Assembly (NCBI GenBank): GCA_019347945.1
Contig: JAHWKK010000001.1
Span: 131,299 to 195,298 of the forward strand
DNA length: 64,000 nucleotides
Direction of reading: 5' to 3'
From: Acidobacteriota bacterium
Lineage (GTDB): Bacteria > Acidobacteriota > Thermoanaerobaculia > Gp7-AA8 > JAHWKK01
The notes under the pieces are model-generated. The model was given only the letters and a program-made list of their open reading frames with translations, did not search any database and was not told the origin of the DNA. Below, piece by piece: positions 8,333 through 15,702 of the stretch. The stretch's first letter is position 1. Each line of letters opens with the position of its first letter. Made by a program: the position numbers and the translations under genes.

Positions 8333-8932
8333 GTGTCACGGCGAACGATCTTTCTTCTCTCACCGGCGAGCCTGTCGGGGAGGCGTGCGGCGATGCTGCA
8401 GTCGCGACGCGCGACCTTTCCGGCCGCGGTCCGATTTCGCGAAGGTGGTGTCGCGATTGCCGATGCTTTCGCATTCATGAGCGCGCTCTATTTCAGAGGA
8501 AAGATCACGTACGCCCGGCATTTTGCCCCGAATGGAGAAGGGATCTTCGTGATCACGTCGGGCGCGGGGCTGGTCGCTCCCGACTGGACCCTCGATGCGA
8601 CACGACTGAAAAAGCTCGCGCGCACGCCGATCGATCCGCGAAGCCGGGCGTATCGCCGCCCGCTGGAAGAGGATGCGAAGCGACTCTCTGCGGACGGTGA
8701 AGACGTGACATTCGTCCTTCTCGGCAGTGTGGCGAGCGGCAAGTATGTCGACGTGCTCGAACCGATCCTCGGAGACCGGCTTCGGTTTCCCGCGAGATTC
8801 ACCGGGATGGGCGACATGCAACGCGGGGCGCTGCTGCTGAACGCGGTGCGGAATGACGAGGAGCTCGATTACGTCGGGCTCGATGCTCCACGATCCTTCG
8901 CCTCGGATTCGCGCAAACGGAGGAGCGGCTGA
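8333..8932 (+). CDS. Conserved protein of unknown function coupled to LigD polymerase
   Basis: The 199-residue, soluble protein starts with GTG. Notable stretches are L-L-S-P-A-S-L-S-G-R-R-A near the start, 'VITSGAGLVAPDW', 'DPRSRAYRRPLEED', and 'FVLLGSVASGKYVDVLEPI'. The pattern of a '..GLV.PD..L' strand followed by a 'GS.ASGKY' loop loosely recalls DUF6884-type proteins, but this is impression, not a match. Its stop codon overlaps the start of the LigD-type polymerase gene (TGATG), so the two are probably translated together. A role in DNA end processing is possible by association only. Confidence 0.65.
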   Translation: MSRRTIFLLSPASLSGRRAAMLQSRRATFPAAVRFREGGVAIADAFAFMSALYFRGKITYARHFAPNGEGIFVITSGAGLVAPDWTLDATRLKKLARTPIDPRSRAYRRPLEEDAKRLSADGEDVTFVLLGSVASGKYVDVLEPILGDRLRFPARFTGMGDMQRGALLLNAVRNDEELDYVGLDAPRSFASDSRKRRSG

Positions 8933-9855
8933 TGGCATCCATCGAGATTCCGGGGAAGGGAGGCGCCGATCTCTCTGTCGGATCGCGTTCGGTGCGGCTC
9001 ACCAATCTGCAGAAGCCGTTCTGGAAAAAGCCGAAGATCACCAAGGGCGATCTCATCCAGTACTACGCGGACGTCGCCGACGTGCTGCTGCCGCACATCA
9101 AGGACCGTCCGATGGTGATGAAGCGCTATCCGAACGGCTGGGACGAGGACTACTTCTTCATGAAGCGTGCGCCAGAACCGCGTCCCGACTGGATTCTCAC
9201 CTGCCCGATCCGCCATTCGCGTGCGGGGATCGTCGACTATCCGCTGATCAACAATCTCTCGAGCCTCCTTTGGGTCATCAACCTCGGATGCATCGATCTC
9301 AACCCGTGGTACGGCCGATGTCCCGATACCGACCAGCCCGACTACCTCCACTTCGATCTCGATCCCGTTCCGGGCGCGACCTTCGAGAACGTTCGCGAGA
9401 CCGCTCTCGTTGTTCGCGACACGCTCGTCGCGCTCGGGATGAAGCCGTTCGCGAAGACGACCGGCTCGCGGGGGATTCACGTCTACGTCGCGATCCGGAA
9501 AGGACCGATGCAGAAGGAAGTCTGGACGGTCGCGAAGGCGATTGCCTTCGAGCTGCAGCACCGTCATCCCGATCTCGTCACGGCGCAGTACATGAAGGCG
9601 AAGCGGCCGCGCGGACGCGTGCTCGTCGACTACAACCAGAACGCCTGGGGGCGGACGCTCGCGTCGATCTACTCGGTTCGCCCGACCGCGGACGCGACCG
9701 TTTCGATGCCGGTGACCTGGAAGGAGATCGAGAACGGGATTCGGATCGAGGACTTCACGATTTTCAATGCACGCGAGCGGATCGGCAAAACCGGGGATCT
9801 CTGGAAGCCGCTGCTCGGGCGAAGCCGGTTCAACCTCGACTCGTTGCGGAACTGA
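8932..9855 (+). CDS. LigD-type DNA polymerase (archaeo-eukaryotic primase domain), stand-alone
   Basis: The 307-residue protein corresponds to the polymerase (PolDom) module of LigD, which fills gaps at double-strand breaks and prefers ribonucleotides during non-homologous end joining. The catalytic aspartates are D142 and D144 (H-F-D-L-D-P), the nucleotide-binding motif is T-T-G-S-R-G-I-H-V-Y, and the third motif D-Y-N-Q-N contributes the last acidic residue. 'KDRPMVMKRYPNG' and 'NPWYGR' are also family hallmarks. No ligase or phosphoesterase module is attached; the ligase is encoded separately at 12075-13130. Translation is coupled to the preceding gene. Confidence 0.93.
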   Translation: MASIEIPGKGGADLSVGSRSVRLTNLQKPFWKKPKITKGDLIQYYADVADVLLPHIKDRPMVMKRYPNGWDEDYFFMKRAPEPRPDWILTCPIRHSRAGIVDYPLINNLSSLLWVINLGCIDLNPWYGRCPDTDQPDYLHFDLDPVPGATFENVRETALVVRDTLVALGMKPFAKTTGSRGIHVYVAIRKGPMQKEVWTVAKAIAFELQHRHPDLVTAQYMKAKRPRGRVLVDYNQNAWGRTLASIYSVRPTADATVSMPVTWKEIENGIRIEDFTIFNARERIGKTGDLWKPLLGRSRFNLDSLRN

Positions 9856-9919
9856 GGCGTTATTCGCCGCGAAAATTGGAACATTTCGTGCTCTCCACGG
9901 GAGCGGACACGAAAAGCCA

Positions 9920-10261
9920 ATGAGACGAGCGTTCCCGCTGCTGGTCCTGTTCCTCGCTTCCGCCGCTTCGGCCGCGGAGCCCGATCTCGAGATCGTCGCC
10001 AGAGTCCGCGCCGAGCGGCTGATCTTCCACCAGCGACCGATGGTGGAAGTGAAGTTCACCGGCGATTCGCGAAATGAGAATGTCTCTGACGACGAACGGT
10101 TCAATCTCCCCGAGGAAGTCGAGCCGGGAGTGATCTACCGGGATATCGAGATCCGGGCGGTGATCACGACCACATTCCCTGACGCTGCCGCACTGCTCGC
10201 TCGAGAGCTGGCGGACCTCGGAGTGACGGTGATCGGAGCAGAGTCAGATGACCGGAGATGA
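9920..10261 (+). CDS. Small exported protein, unknown function
   Basis: The 113-residue product has a good signal peptide (basic start, A-S-A-A-S-A-A cleavage region) followed by a soluble, mixed-charge domain with the repeated hydrophobic pattern D-L-E-I-V-A-R-V and R-D-I-E-I-R-A-V-I. I recognise no family. It lies between the LigD-type polymerase gene and two paralogous exported proteins, all in the same direction, so it may be co-transcribed with them. Confidence 0.6.
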   Translation: MRRAFPLLVLFLASAASAAEPDLEIVARVRAERLIFHQRPMVEVKFTGDSRNENVSDDERFNLPEEVEPGVIYRDIEIRAVITTTFPDAAALLARELADLGVTVIGAESDDRR

Positions 10262-10317
10262 GCGGGTCACTCAGGACGAGAAGGAGGCGACCGGCGACCG
10301 GTCGTCAGGAGGAGACG

Positions 10318-11283
10318 ATGAGAAGTTCGCTGCTGCTGATGGTGCTGCTGCTTCTGACGGTACCGGCGTGGAGCGCTGACGCCCAGTCCCGGCAAGAGCG
10401 CCCCGACGAACCTCAGGACACCGAGATCACGACATCGGTTCAATCGGAAACACGGAGCGAGCAGGCGCGCACACCGCGGGAGCCGAGGCGTCCCGGGTCG
10501 GAGGCGCCTTCTCCGAGTGCGACCCGACGAACGAGGCCCGACTGGGAGCCGCGTTCATCCGCATCGGACGCTCGCGCCCGGGCACAAGCGGCCGGAAATC
10601 CGGACGTCTACCTCGAGGTCCCGCATCTCTACGTCGAGTCGATCGTCCTCGAGGTCGACGATCTCGATGTCCACCTTGCGCTCGATGCCCGTATCGCAAA
10701 TCTCGTTTCGCTCAACGCCGGCGTGGATGCGAGGATTGGACGGGTGAGGCTGGAGATTCGGGGAGTTCAGGCCGAGGCGTATCTGACGGTTCGGCTGGAC
10801 AACGTGGCGAGGATCGTCGACAGGACGCTGACGACCATCGACAACAATCCGGAGCTCCTCGAGCGTCTTCTCACGACCGTCGACCGGACCGTGGACACGG
10901 TCGGAGGAGTCGCAGACACCGCGCTTCAGCCGGGTGGGGTCGTCAGTCAGGCGGTGGGAACCGTCGGCCGCACTCTGGACCAGGCTACCCGGCCCGGCGG
11001 GTTGCTCTCGCGAACCGTCGACAGTCTCGGCCGAACAGTCGAGCGGACCGTCGATTCGACGGGAAGAATCGTGGAGCGGACGGTCGATTCCACCGGCAGC
11101 CTCGTCAATGAAACCGTTCGGGGAACGCTCACGGACCTACCGGTGATCAGCGAAACCGCTGGCGAAGCGGGAACCCTGGTCCGCACGGTACGCGATGAAG
11201 CTGGCCGGTTGATCGAGTACACCATCGATCGTGCGGGAAAAATCACTGACGTTCGCGTCGGTGACGGCAGAGGAGAAAATTGA
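10318..11283 (+). CDS. Exported protein with 'LEVDDLDVHLALDAR' domain, paralogue 1
   Basis: AGGAGG six bases upstream fixes ATG 10318. The 321-residue product has a signal peptide, a low-complexity Pro/Arg/Ser stretch (about 25-95), a beta-rich core (about 95-160) and a C-terminal region of short repeats of the type D-S-x-G-R-x-V-E-R-T-V. It ends in a strand-rich R-L-I-E-Y-T-I-D-R-A-G segment. The next gene is a clear paralogue: both share the VEVDDLDVHLALDAR-type strand pair, 'TLDTIDxNPExLxRxLxTVDxTV', and 'TALQPGGxVSQ'. No catalytic motif is seen. Repeats suggest an extended fibrous or surface structure; the function is unknown. Confidence 0.75.
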   Translation: MRSSLLLMVLLLLTVPAWSADAQSRQERPDEPQDTEITTSVQSETRSEQARTPREPRRPGSEAPSPSATRRTRPDWEPRSSASDARARAQAAGNPDVYLEVPHLYVESIVLEVDDLDVHLALDARIANLVSLNAGVDARIGRVRLEIRGVQAEAYLTVRLDNVARIVDRTLTTIDNNPELLERLLTTVDRTVDTVGGVADTALQPGGVVSQAVGTVGRTLDQATRPGGLLSRTVDSLGRTVERTVDSTGRIVERTVDSTGSLVNETVRGTLTDLPVISETAGEAGTLVRTVRDEAGRLIEYTIDRAGKITDVRVGDGRGEN

Positions 11284-11284
11284 G

Positions 11285-12061
11285 ATGAAGAAACTCACGA
11301 TCGTTTTCCTGATCCTGATGGGTCCGGCTTCTTTCGGGCAACAGAACCGGGCAGCGCAGACTCCGCAGGCTGGCGAGCCCGACGTCGTCGTCGACATTCC
11401 GGGCGTGGTCGTCGATGAAATTCTTCTCGAAGTCGAAAACGTCGAGGCGCACGTATCGCTCGACGCCCGGGTGGGTAACCTCGTCCGTCTCGATGCCGGA
11501 GCAGATGTGAGCATCAACCAGGTCCGCCTGGAGATCACCGGTGTGGAGGCCGAGGTCTATCTGGTCGTTCGCCTCGACCGGGTCGCCGAGATCATCGAAC
11601 GAACACTCGACACGATCGACTCGAACCCCGAAGTCCTCGGACGAGTTCTCGACACCGTCGACGATACGGTGGGCATGGTCGGAGAGACCGCCAATACCGC
11701 CCTGCAGCCGGGCGGGGCCGTAAGCCAGACGCTACAGGCGGTCGAGACCACGGTGCAGAACCTCACGGCTGAAAATGGCCTCCTCGATCGAACCGTGAAT
11801 CAGCTCGGCCAGACGATGGTGCGCACCATCGATTCCGCCGGATCGATCGTCGAAACGACTGTCGATCGGACTGGCGCGATCGTCGGCCAGACCGCCGGGA
11901 CGTCTGTCTCGCAATTGCAGGGCGCCCGCGACGTGGGACGGCAGGGGCGGTCTACGGTCCGGCGGGTGACCGACGCCAGTGGAACGGTGATCGAATATGT
12001 GGTCGATTGGCGCGGCCGCGTTCGCGACGCGAGAGTCGTCGAGGCACCCCGCCGGCGATAA
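11285..12061 (+). CDS. Exported protein, paralogue 2 of the tandem pair
   Basis: The 258-residue product starts one base after the stop of its paralogue, with GGAGAAAA just upstream. It has a short signal peptide, lacks the Pro/Ser-rich linker of paralogue 1, and keeps the same core: V-D-E-I-L-L-E-V-E-N-V-E-A-H, V-R-L-E-I-T-G-V-E-A-E-V-Y, R-T-L-D-T-I-D-S-N-P-E, T-A-L-Q-P-G-G-A-V-S-Q. It also has the helical 'VNQLGQTMVRTIDSAGSIVETTVD' type repeats and the same closing strand V-I-E-Y-V-V-D-W-R-G. The pair surely arose by tandem duplication. Function is not recognised. Confidence 0.75.
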   Translation: MKKLTIVFLILMGPASFGQQNRAAQTPQAGEPDVVVDIPGVVVDEILLEVENVEAHVSLDARVGNLVRLDAGADVSINQVRLEITGVEAEVYLVVRLDRVAEIIERTLDTIDSNPEVLGRVLDTVDDTVGMVGETANTALQPGGAVSQTLQAVETTVQNLTAENGLLDRTVNQLGQTMVRTIDSAGSIVETTVDRTGAIVGQTAGTSVSQLQGARDVGRQGRSTVRRVTDASGTVIEYVVDWRGRVRDARVVEAPRRR

Positions 12062-12074
12062 ACTCGTCGGCGCG

Positions 12075-13130
12075 ATGCCTCTCTTTCCCAAGCTCGACCT
12101 CCCCGTGCCGATCCCGCTTCCGCCGATGGAAGCGAGCCGGTCGGAATCGATTCCCGAAGGCAGCGAGTGGGCGTTCGAGCCGAAGTGGGACGGGTTCCGT
12201 GCGATCGTCTTCCGCAGCGGCGACGACGTCGTGATTCAGTCGAAGTCGTCGCGGCCTCTCGGGCGTTACTTTCCCGAGCTGGTCGAGATCTTCCGATCGG
12301 TCCGGCGCGACGCTTTCGTCCTCGACGGCGAGATCATCATCGAGTCGGATGGTGCGATCTCGTTCGATGATCTGCTGCTCCGGCTTCATCCTGCCGAAAG
12401 CCGGGTGAAGAAGCTCGCGAGGGAGATCCCCGCAAGATTCATCGCCTTCGATCTGCTCTGCAACGGACGCGGAGAAAAGAACGACTTTCGGACGAGGTCG
12501 TACGATCTGCGACGAGCAGCCCTCGAAAAGGAATCGGGGAAATGGCCATCGGGGATCGATCTCACGCCATCGACGACCGACCGTGAGACCGCGAAGAAAT
12601 GGTTCGAGGATCTCTCTTCCGAAGGCCTGGACGGCGTGATGGCGAAGCTGAGGTCGATGCCGTATCGCTCGGGGGAGCGCGACGGGATGGTCAAGGTGAA
12701 GAACTTCCGCAGCGTCGACTGCGTCGTCGGCGGATACCGGCTCCGCGGAGACGGAACGCTCGGTTCTCTCCTCCTCGGGCTCTACGACGACGAGGACCGG
12801 CTCCAGTACGTCGGACACACCTCGGCGCTTCCTGAGAAGAGTCGGAAGGAAACGCAGAAGCTGCTCGACGGTCTGCGCGATGAGCCCGCATTCGAAGGCC
12901 GGGTGCCGGAAGCGGAGAATCGCTGGACGCAGAAGAAGTCGAACGAGTGGGTTCCGCTGCGGCCCGATCTCGTCTGCGAAGTCCGCTACGACCACTACAG
13001 CCAGGGGCGGTTCCGCCACGGCTCGAAGTTCATGCGATGGCGGCCCGACAAGGCGCCCGAGCAGTGCCGTCTCGAACAGGTGACCGCCCCCCTCGAAGGG
13101 AAGCTGCTGAAGAAGCTTATCCGCGGTTGA
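12075..13130 (+). CDS. ATP-dependent DNA ligase (LigD ligase module, stand-alone)
   Basis: The 351-residue protein holds the nucleotidyltransferase domain (about 20-220) and the OB-fold domain (about 225-340) of LigC/LigD ligases. The AMP-accepting lysine is K37 in E-P-K-W-D-G; motif III is F-V-L-D-G-E-I, motif IV D-G-V-M-A-K, and motif V M-V-K-V-K. The C-terminal R-W-R-P-D-K fits motif VI. It seals nicks and broken ends using ATP. Together with the polymerase gene at 8932-9855 it reconstitutes two of the three LigD modules as separate proteins; the 3'-phosphoesterase module and Ku are not in the window. Confidence 0.93.
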   Translation: MPLFPKLDLPVPIPLPPMEASRSESIPEGSEWAFEPKWDGFRAIVFRSGDDVVIQSKSSRPLGRYFPELVEIFRSVRRDAFVLDGEIIIESDGAISFDDLLLRLHPAESRVKKLAREIPARFIAFDLLCNGRGEKNDFRTRSYDLRRAALEKESGKWPSGIDLTPSTTDRETAKKWFEDLSSEGLDGVMAKLRSMPYRSGERDGMVKVKNFRSVDCVVGGYRLRGDGTLGSLLLGLYDDEDRLQYVGHTSALPEKSRKETQKLLDGLRDEPAFEGRVPEAENRWTQKKSNEWVPLRPDLVCEVRYDHYSQGRFRHGSKFMRWRPDKAPEQCRLEQVTAPLEGKLLKKLIRG

Positions 13131-13225
13131 TCCGCGACCAGGAGCCGGAGTTTCACCGTTCCGAGAGATTAGCCGGAAGGCAACAGGGGAGTGAGGACAG
13201 GGGAGACGTCGGATAGGATGAGCCG

Positions 13226-13777
13226 TTGACTGAAAACGAGATTCGAGACGAGCCTGCAGGGTCCGGAAGCATTCTCCTCCCCGCCGTTCTTCTCGCGCTC
13301 GTCGTGAGCGCGTGGAACCTCATTCTGGCGGCAACCGGACTCTATACGCGCGCGATGTTGGGAGCGATCGTACTGGTGATCGAGCTCGCCGGTCTCGCGC
13401 TGATCCTGGTGCGGACGGCCCGCCGAGGCTATGACTACAGACGGCAGGTCCTGGTCGGGCTGGCGGTTTTCTTCGTGGTCGGCGTCGGCGCCTTTTTCTC
13501 AGGGCTGATCAGCTGGACCGTGCTCGCTCCCGATTATCTCGACGTGATGACGCCTTCGTACCGCAGCTCTCTCGAACGGGCGGGCGGGATGGAAGCAGCC
13601 GAGATCGAACAGCGGGTCGAAGAGTTCCGGGAGTACTCGACGCCGATGCGGCAGTCTTTCGTGGCGTTTTCCGGAACGCTGGTGCGAGGACTCCTCTTCT
13701 CGCTGGTGCTCGCGATCATGATCCGATCGCGAAGCGAGCCCGAGAGCTCACTGCTGCGCAACGAAGGCGAGTCGTGA
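13226..13777 (+). CDS. DUF4199-like membrane protein
   Basis: The 183-residue product has four predicted membrane helices (about 16-37, 43-62, 75-97 and 152-170), with a soluble loop between the third and fourth that holds an amphipathic helix (A-E-I-E-Q-R-V-E-E-F). This layout matches DUF4199 proteins, which have no known function. The start is TTG. The 3' end overlaps the 3' end of the opposing lipoprotein gene by 30 bp. Confidence 0.65.
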   Translation: MTENEIRDEPAGSGSILLPAVLLALVVSAWNLILAATGLYTRAMLGAIVLVIELAGLALILVRTARRGYDYRRQVLVGLAVFFVVGVGAFFSGLISWTVLAPDYLDVMTPSYRSSLERAGGMEAAEIEQRVEEFREYSTPMRQSFVAFSGTLVRGLLFSLVLAIMIRSRSEPESSLLRNEGES

Positions 13778-14641
13778 CCCGTCGGAGCTGAACGCCATCC
13801 TCGTGATGTCGCCGATGCCGTCGCCGGAAAAATCGGCGATGACGTCCCACGAATTAGTCGAAGGATTCAATCGCAGAATCTTCGAATCGTCGCCAGTCCA
13901 GATCCTGCCGCCGCGATCGACCGTGAAGTCCTCGATCTGCCCGGGCATCCGGGCGATCGACCGGACGGCGCCAGAGGAGGCATCGAATGCCTGCAACTCC
14001 CACCGGAGATTGTCCGACTTCCGCACGAAGGCGACCTCGTTTGCTCCGAGAGGGACGAGCGCCCGTCCCGGATTCTCGGTTACGACACGCGGCGGCGTCG
14101 CGTCTTCGGGATCGGCGAAGACGAGAGTCGGAGGCTCCCCCAGTACGAAGGCGACGATTCCGCCGCCGACCCACGCGTGATACCCCACCGGCTCGAGATC
14201 CGGAAGTACCAGGGCCGCGGTTCCGTCCGGCGAGAACTTCCAGAGCCGCTGCCGCTGATCCGATTCGACGCGGACGACGCTGAACGACCCATCAGGAAGT
14301 GGAGTGGGTGAATATTCGCTCTCGGATGTGCGCGTGATCTGCCGGGCCTCGCCCCCACTCCCGTCGGAGATCTTCCAGACGTCGGTATTTCCTTCTTCGT
14401 CCATCCGCGTGTAGAGGATGTCTTCCTCCGGGGTGAACGCCGGCTGGTTGTCGTAACCCGGCCGGCGGGTCACGTTGCGCGGCTCTCCGACACGCGTGCG
14501 GCCGTTCTCGTCCTCGAAGATCGAGGCGACGAAGATTTCGCTGTCGGGAGCCGGAGTCGTCTGCTGAGCGGGAGGGGAGTCCTGGCTCGCGCAGCCGCCG
14601 ATCGCGAGAGCGAGCGTCATGAAAGGGGCGAGATGTTTCAT
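13748..14641 (-). CDS. Lipoprotein with WD40-like (PD40/TolB-type) beta-propeller repeats
   Basis: The 297-residue product starts with a lipoprotein signal (lipobox I-G-G-C). Propeller blades recur with the 'xxSPDGxxIAF/VY' theme: Q-P-A-F-T-P-E-E-D-I-L-Y-T-R, Y-S-P-T-P-L-P-D-G-S-F, K-F-S-P-D-G-T-A-A, and M-A-F-S-S-D-G-S-R-L-A-F-V. These are typical of TolB/PD40 propellers that bind peptides or sugars outside the cytoplasmic membrane. No enzymatic residues are evident. It converges on the DUF4199 gene and diverges closely from the pirin gene. Confidence 0.8.
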   Translation of the reverse strand: MKHLAPFMTLALAIGGCASQDSPPAQQTTPAPDSEIFVASIFEDENGRTRVGEPRNVTRRPGYDNQPAFTPEEDILYTRMDEEGNTDVWKISDGSGGEARQITRTSESEYSPTPLPDGSFSVVRVESDQRQRLWKFSPDGTAALVLPDLEPVGYHAWVGGGIVAFVLGEPPTLVFADPEDATPPRVVTENPGRALVPLGANEVAFVRKSDNLRWELQAFDASSGAVRSIARMPGQIEDFTVDRGGRIWTGDDSKILRLNPSTNSWDVIADFSGDGIGDITRMAFSSDGSRLAFVAQQ

Positions 14642-14695
14642 CCGCTGATCTTACTGCGAGCAGTGATCCGTAGGTTCGGCGGTATCCTTCTATTG

Positions 14696-15646
14696 ATGAG
14701 TACGCTCCTCTCCAACGGCGAGCCGGAAGCCGGCGCGATCAACGAGGGGGCCGTCCGTGAAACCTGCTCCTGGGAGCTCCGTGCCGCGAAGGTGGGCTCG
14801 CTCGACATTCGACGCGCGCTTCCCGTCCGCGACCGGCGCCTCATCGGTCCGTGGTGCTTTCTCGATCGATACGGTCCGCTGACGTTCACGGAGGGGAAGC
14901 CGATGGATGTCGCGCCGCACCCCCATACGGGACTCCAGACGGTGTCGTGGCTTTTCGAGGGGGAGGTTCTCCATCGCGACAGCCTCGGTTTCGAACAGCT
15001 CATCCGGGCCGGCGAGCTGAATCTGATGACTTCGGGGCGGGCGATCGCGCACTCTGAAGAATCGCCGCGTGGTGCGAGCGGGGGCCTCAGCGGCGTTCAG
15101 TTGTGGATCGCCCTTCCGGACGCAGCTCGCAACGCTGAGGCCACGTTCGAACATCATCCGCAGCTTCCGGTCGTGTCCGCGAGTGGCGCAGCGATGAGCG
15201 TCTTCTATGGAGCGGCGGCCGGCGAGCGCTCTCCGGCGACGTCCTTCTCTCCCGCGCTCGGCGCCGAGATCCGGCTTCCTGCGGGATCGCAATTGGAGTT
15301 GCCGCTCGACGAGCTCTTCGAGCATGGGCTGCTCCTGATCGAAGGCGACCTGAAGTCGAATGGCGAACGCATTCTCGGAGATCGCTTCTACTACCTGCAG
15401 CCGGGAAACGCGTCGATCGATCTCCGTTCGGATCGAGGTTGCGTGATGATGCTGATCGGCGGTGCGCCGTTCGGCGAGAAGATCGTCATGTGGTGGAACT
15501 TCGTCGGCCGTTCATTCGAGGAGATCGAGCGGTTCCGCGAAGAGTGGGAGCGTGGCGAGATGTTTGGTGAGGTGAAGGGATACCAAGGTTCACGGCTCGA
15601 AGCGCCTCCTCTCAAACGACGGATCCCGCCGACTCCGGCGTCGTGA
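14696..15646 (+). CDS. Pirin family protein
   Basis: The 316-residue bicupin has the pirin signature H-P-H-T-G-L-Q-T-V-S-W-L-F-E-G-E-V-x-H-R-D-S-L-G near residue 75, which supplies the histidine and glutamate ligands of the single iron, then L-M-T-S-G-R-A-I-x-H-S-E. Bacterial pirins act as quercetin dioxygenases or as regulators; which applies is unknown. ATG 14696 is preferred; the upstream frame extends into the promoter region of the opposing lipoprotein gene. Confidence 0.9.
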   Translation: MSTLLSNGEPEAGAINEGAVRETCSWELRAAKVGSLDIRRALPVRDRRLIGPWCFLDRYGPLTFTEGKPMDVAPHPHTGLQTVSWLFEGEVLHRDSLGFEQLIRAGELNLMTSGRAIAHSEESPRGASGGLSGVQLWIALPDAARNAEATFEHHPQLPVVSASGAAMSVFYGAAAGERSPATSFSPALGAEIRLPAGSQLELPLDELFEHGLLLIEGDLKSNGERILGDRFYYLQPGNASIDLRSDRGCVMMLIGGAPFGEKIVMWWNFVGRSFEEIERFREEWERGEMFGEVKGYQGSRLEAPPLKRRIPPTPAS

Positions 15647-15702
15647 AGGCTTCAACACGGCATTTGCCGAAACCGATGACCTCCGATGATCTTCTAAACA
15701 GC

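Noticed and set aside
8333-13130. Ku gene expected beside LigD modules
   Set aside because: None of the frames between or around them resembles Ku.
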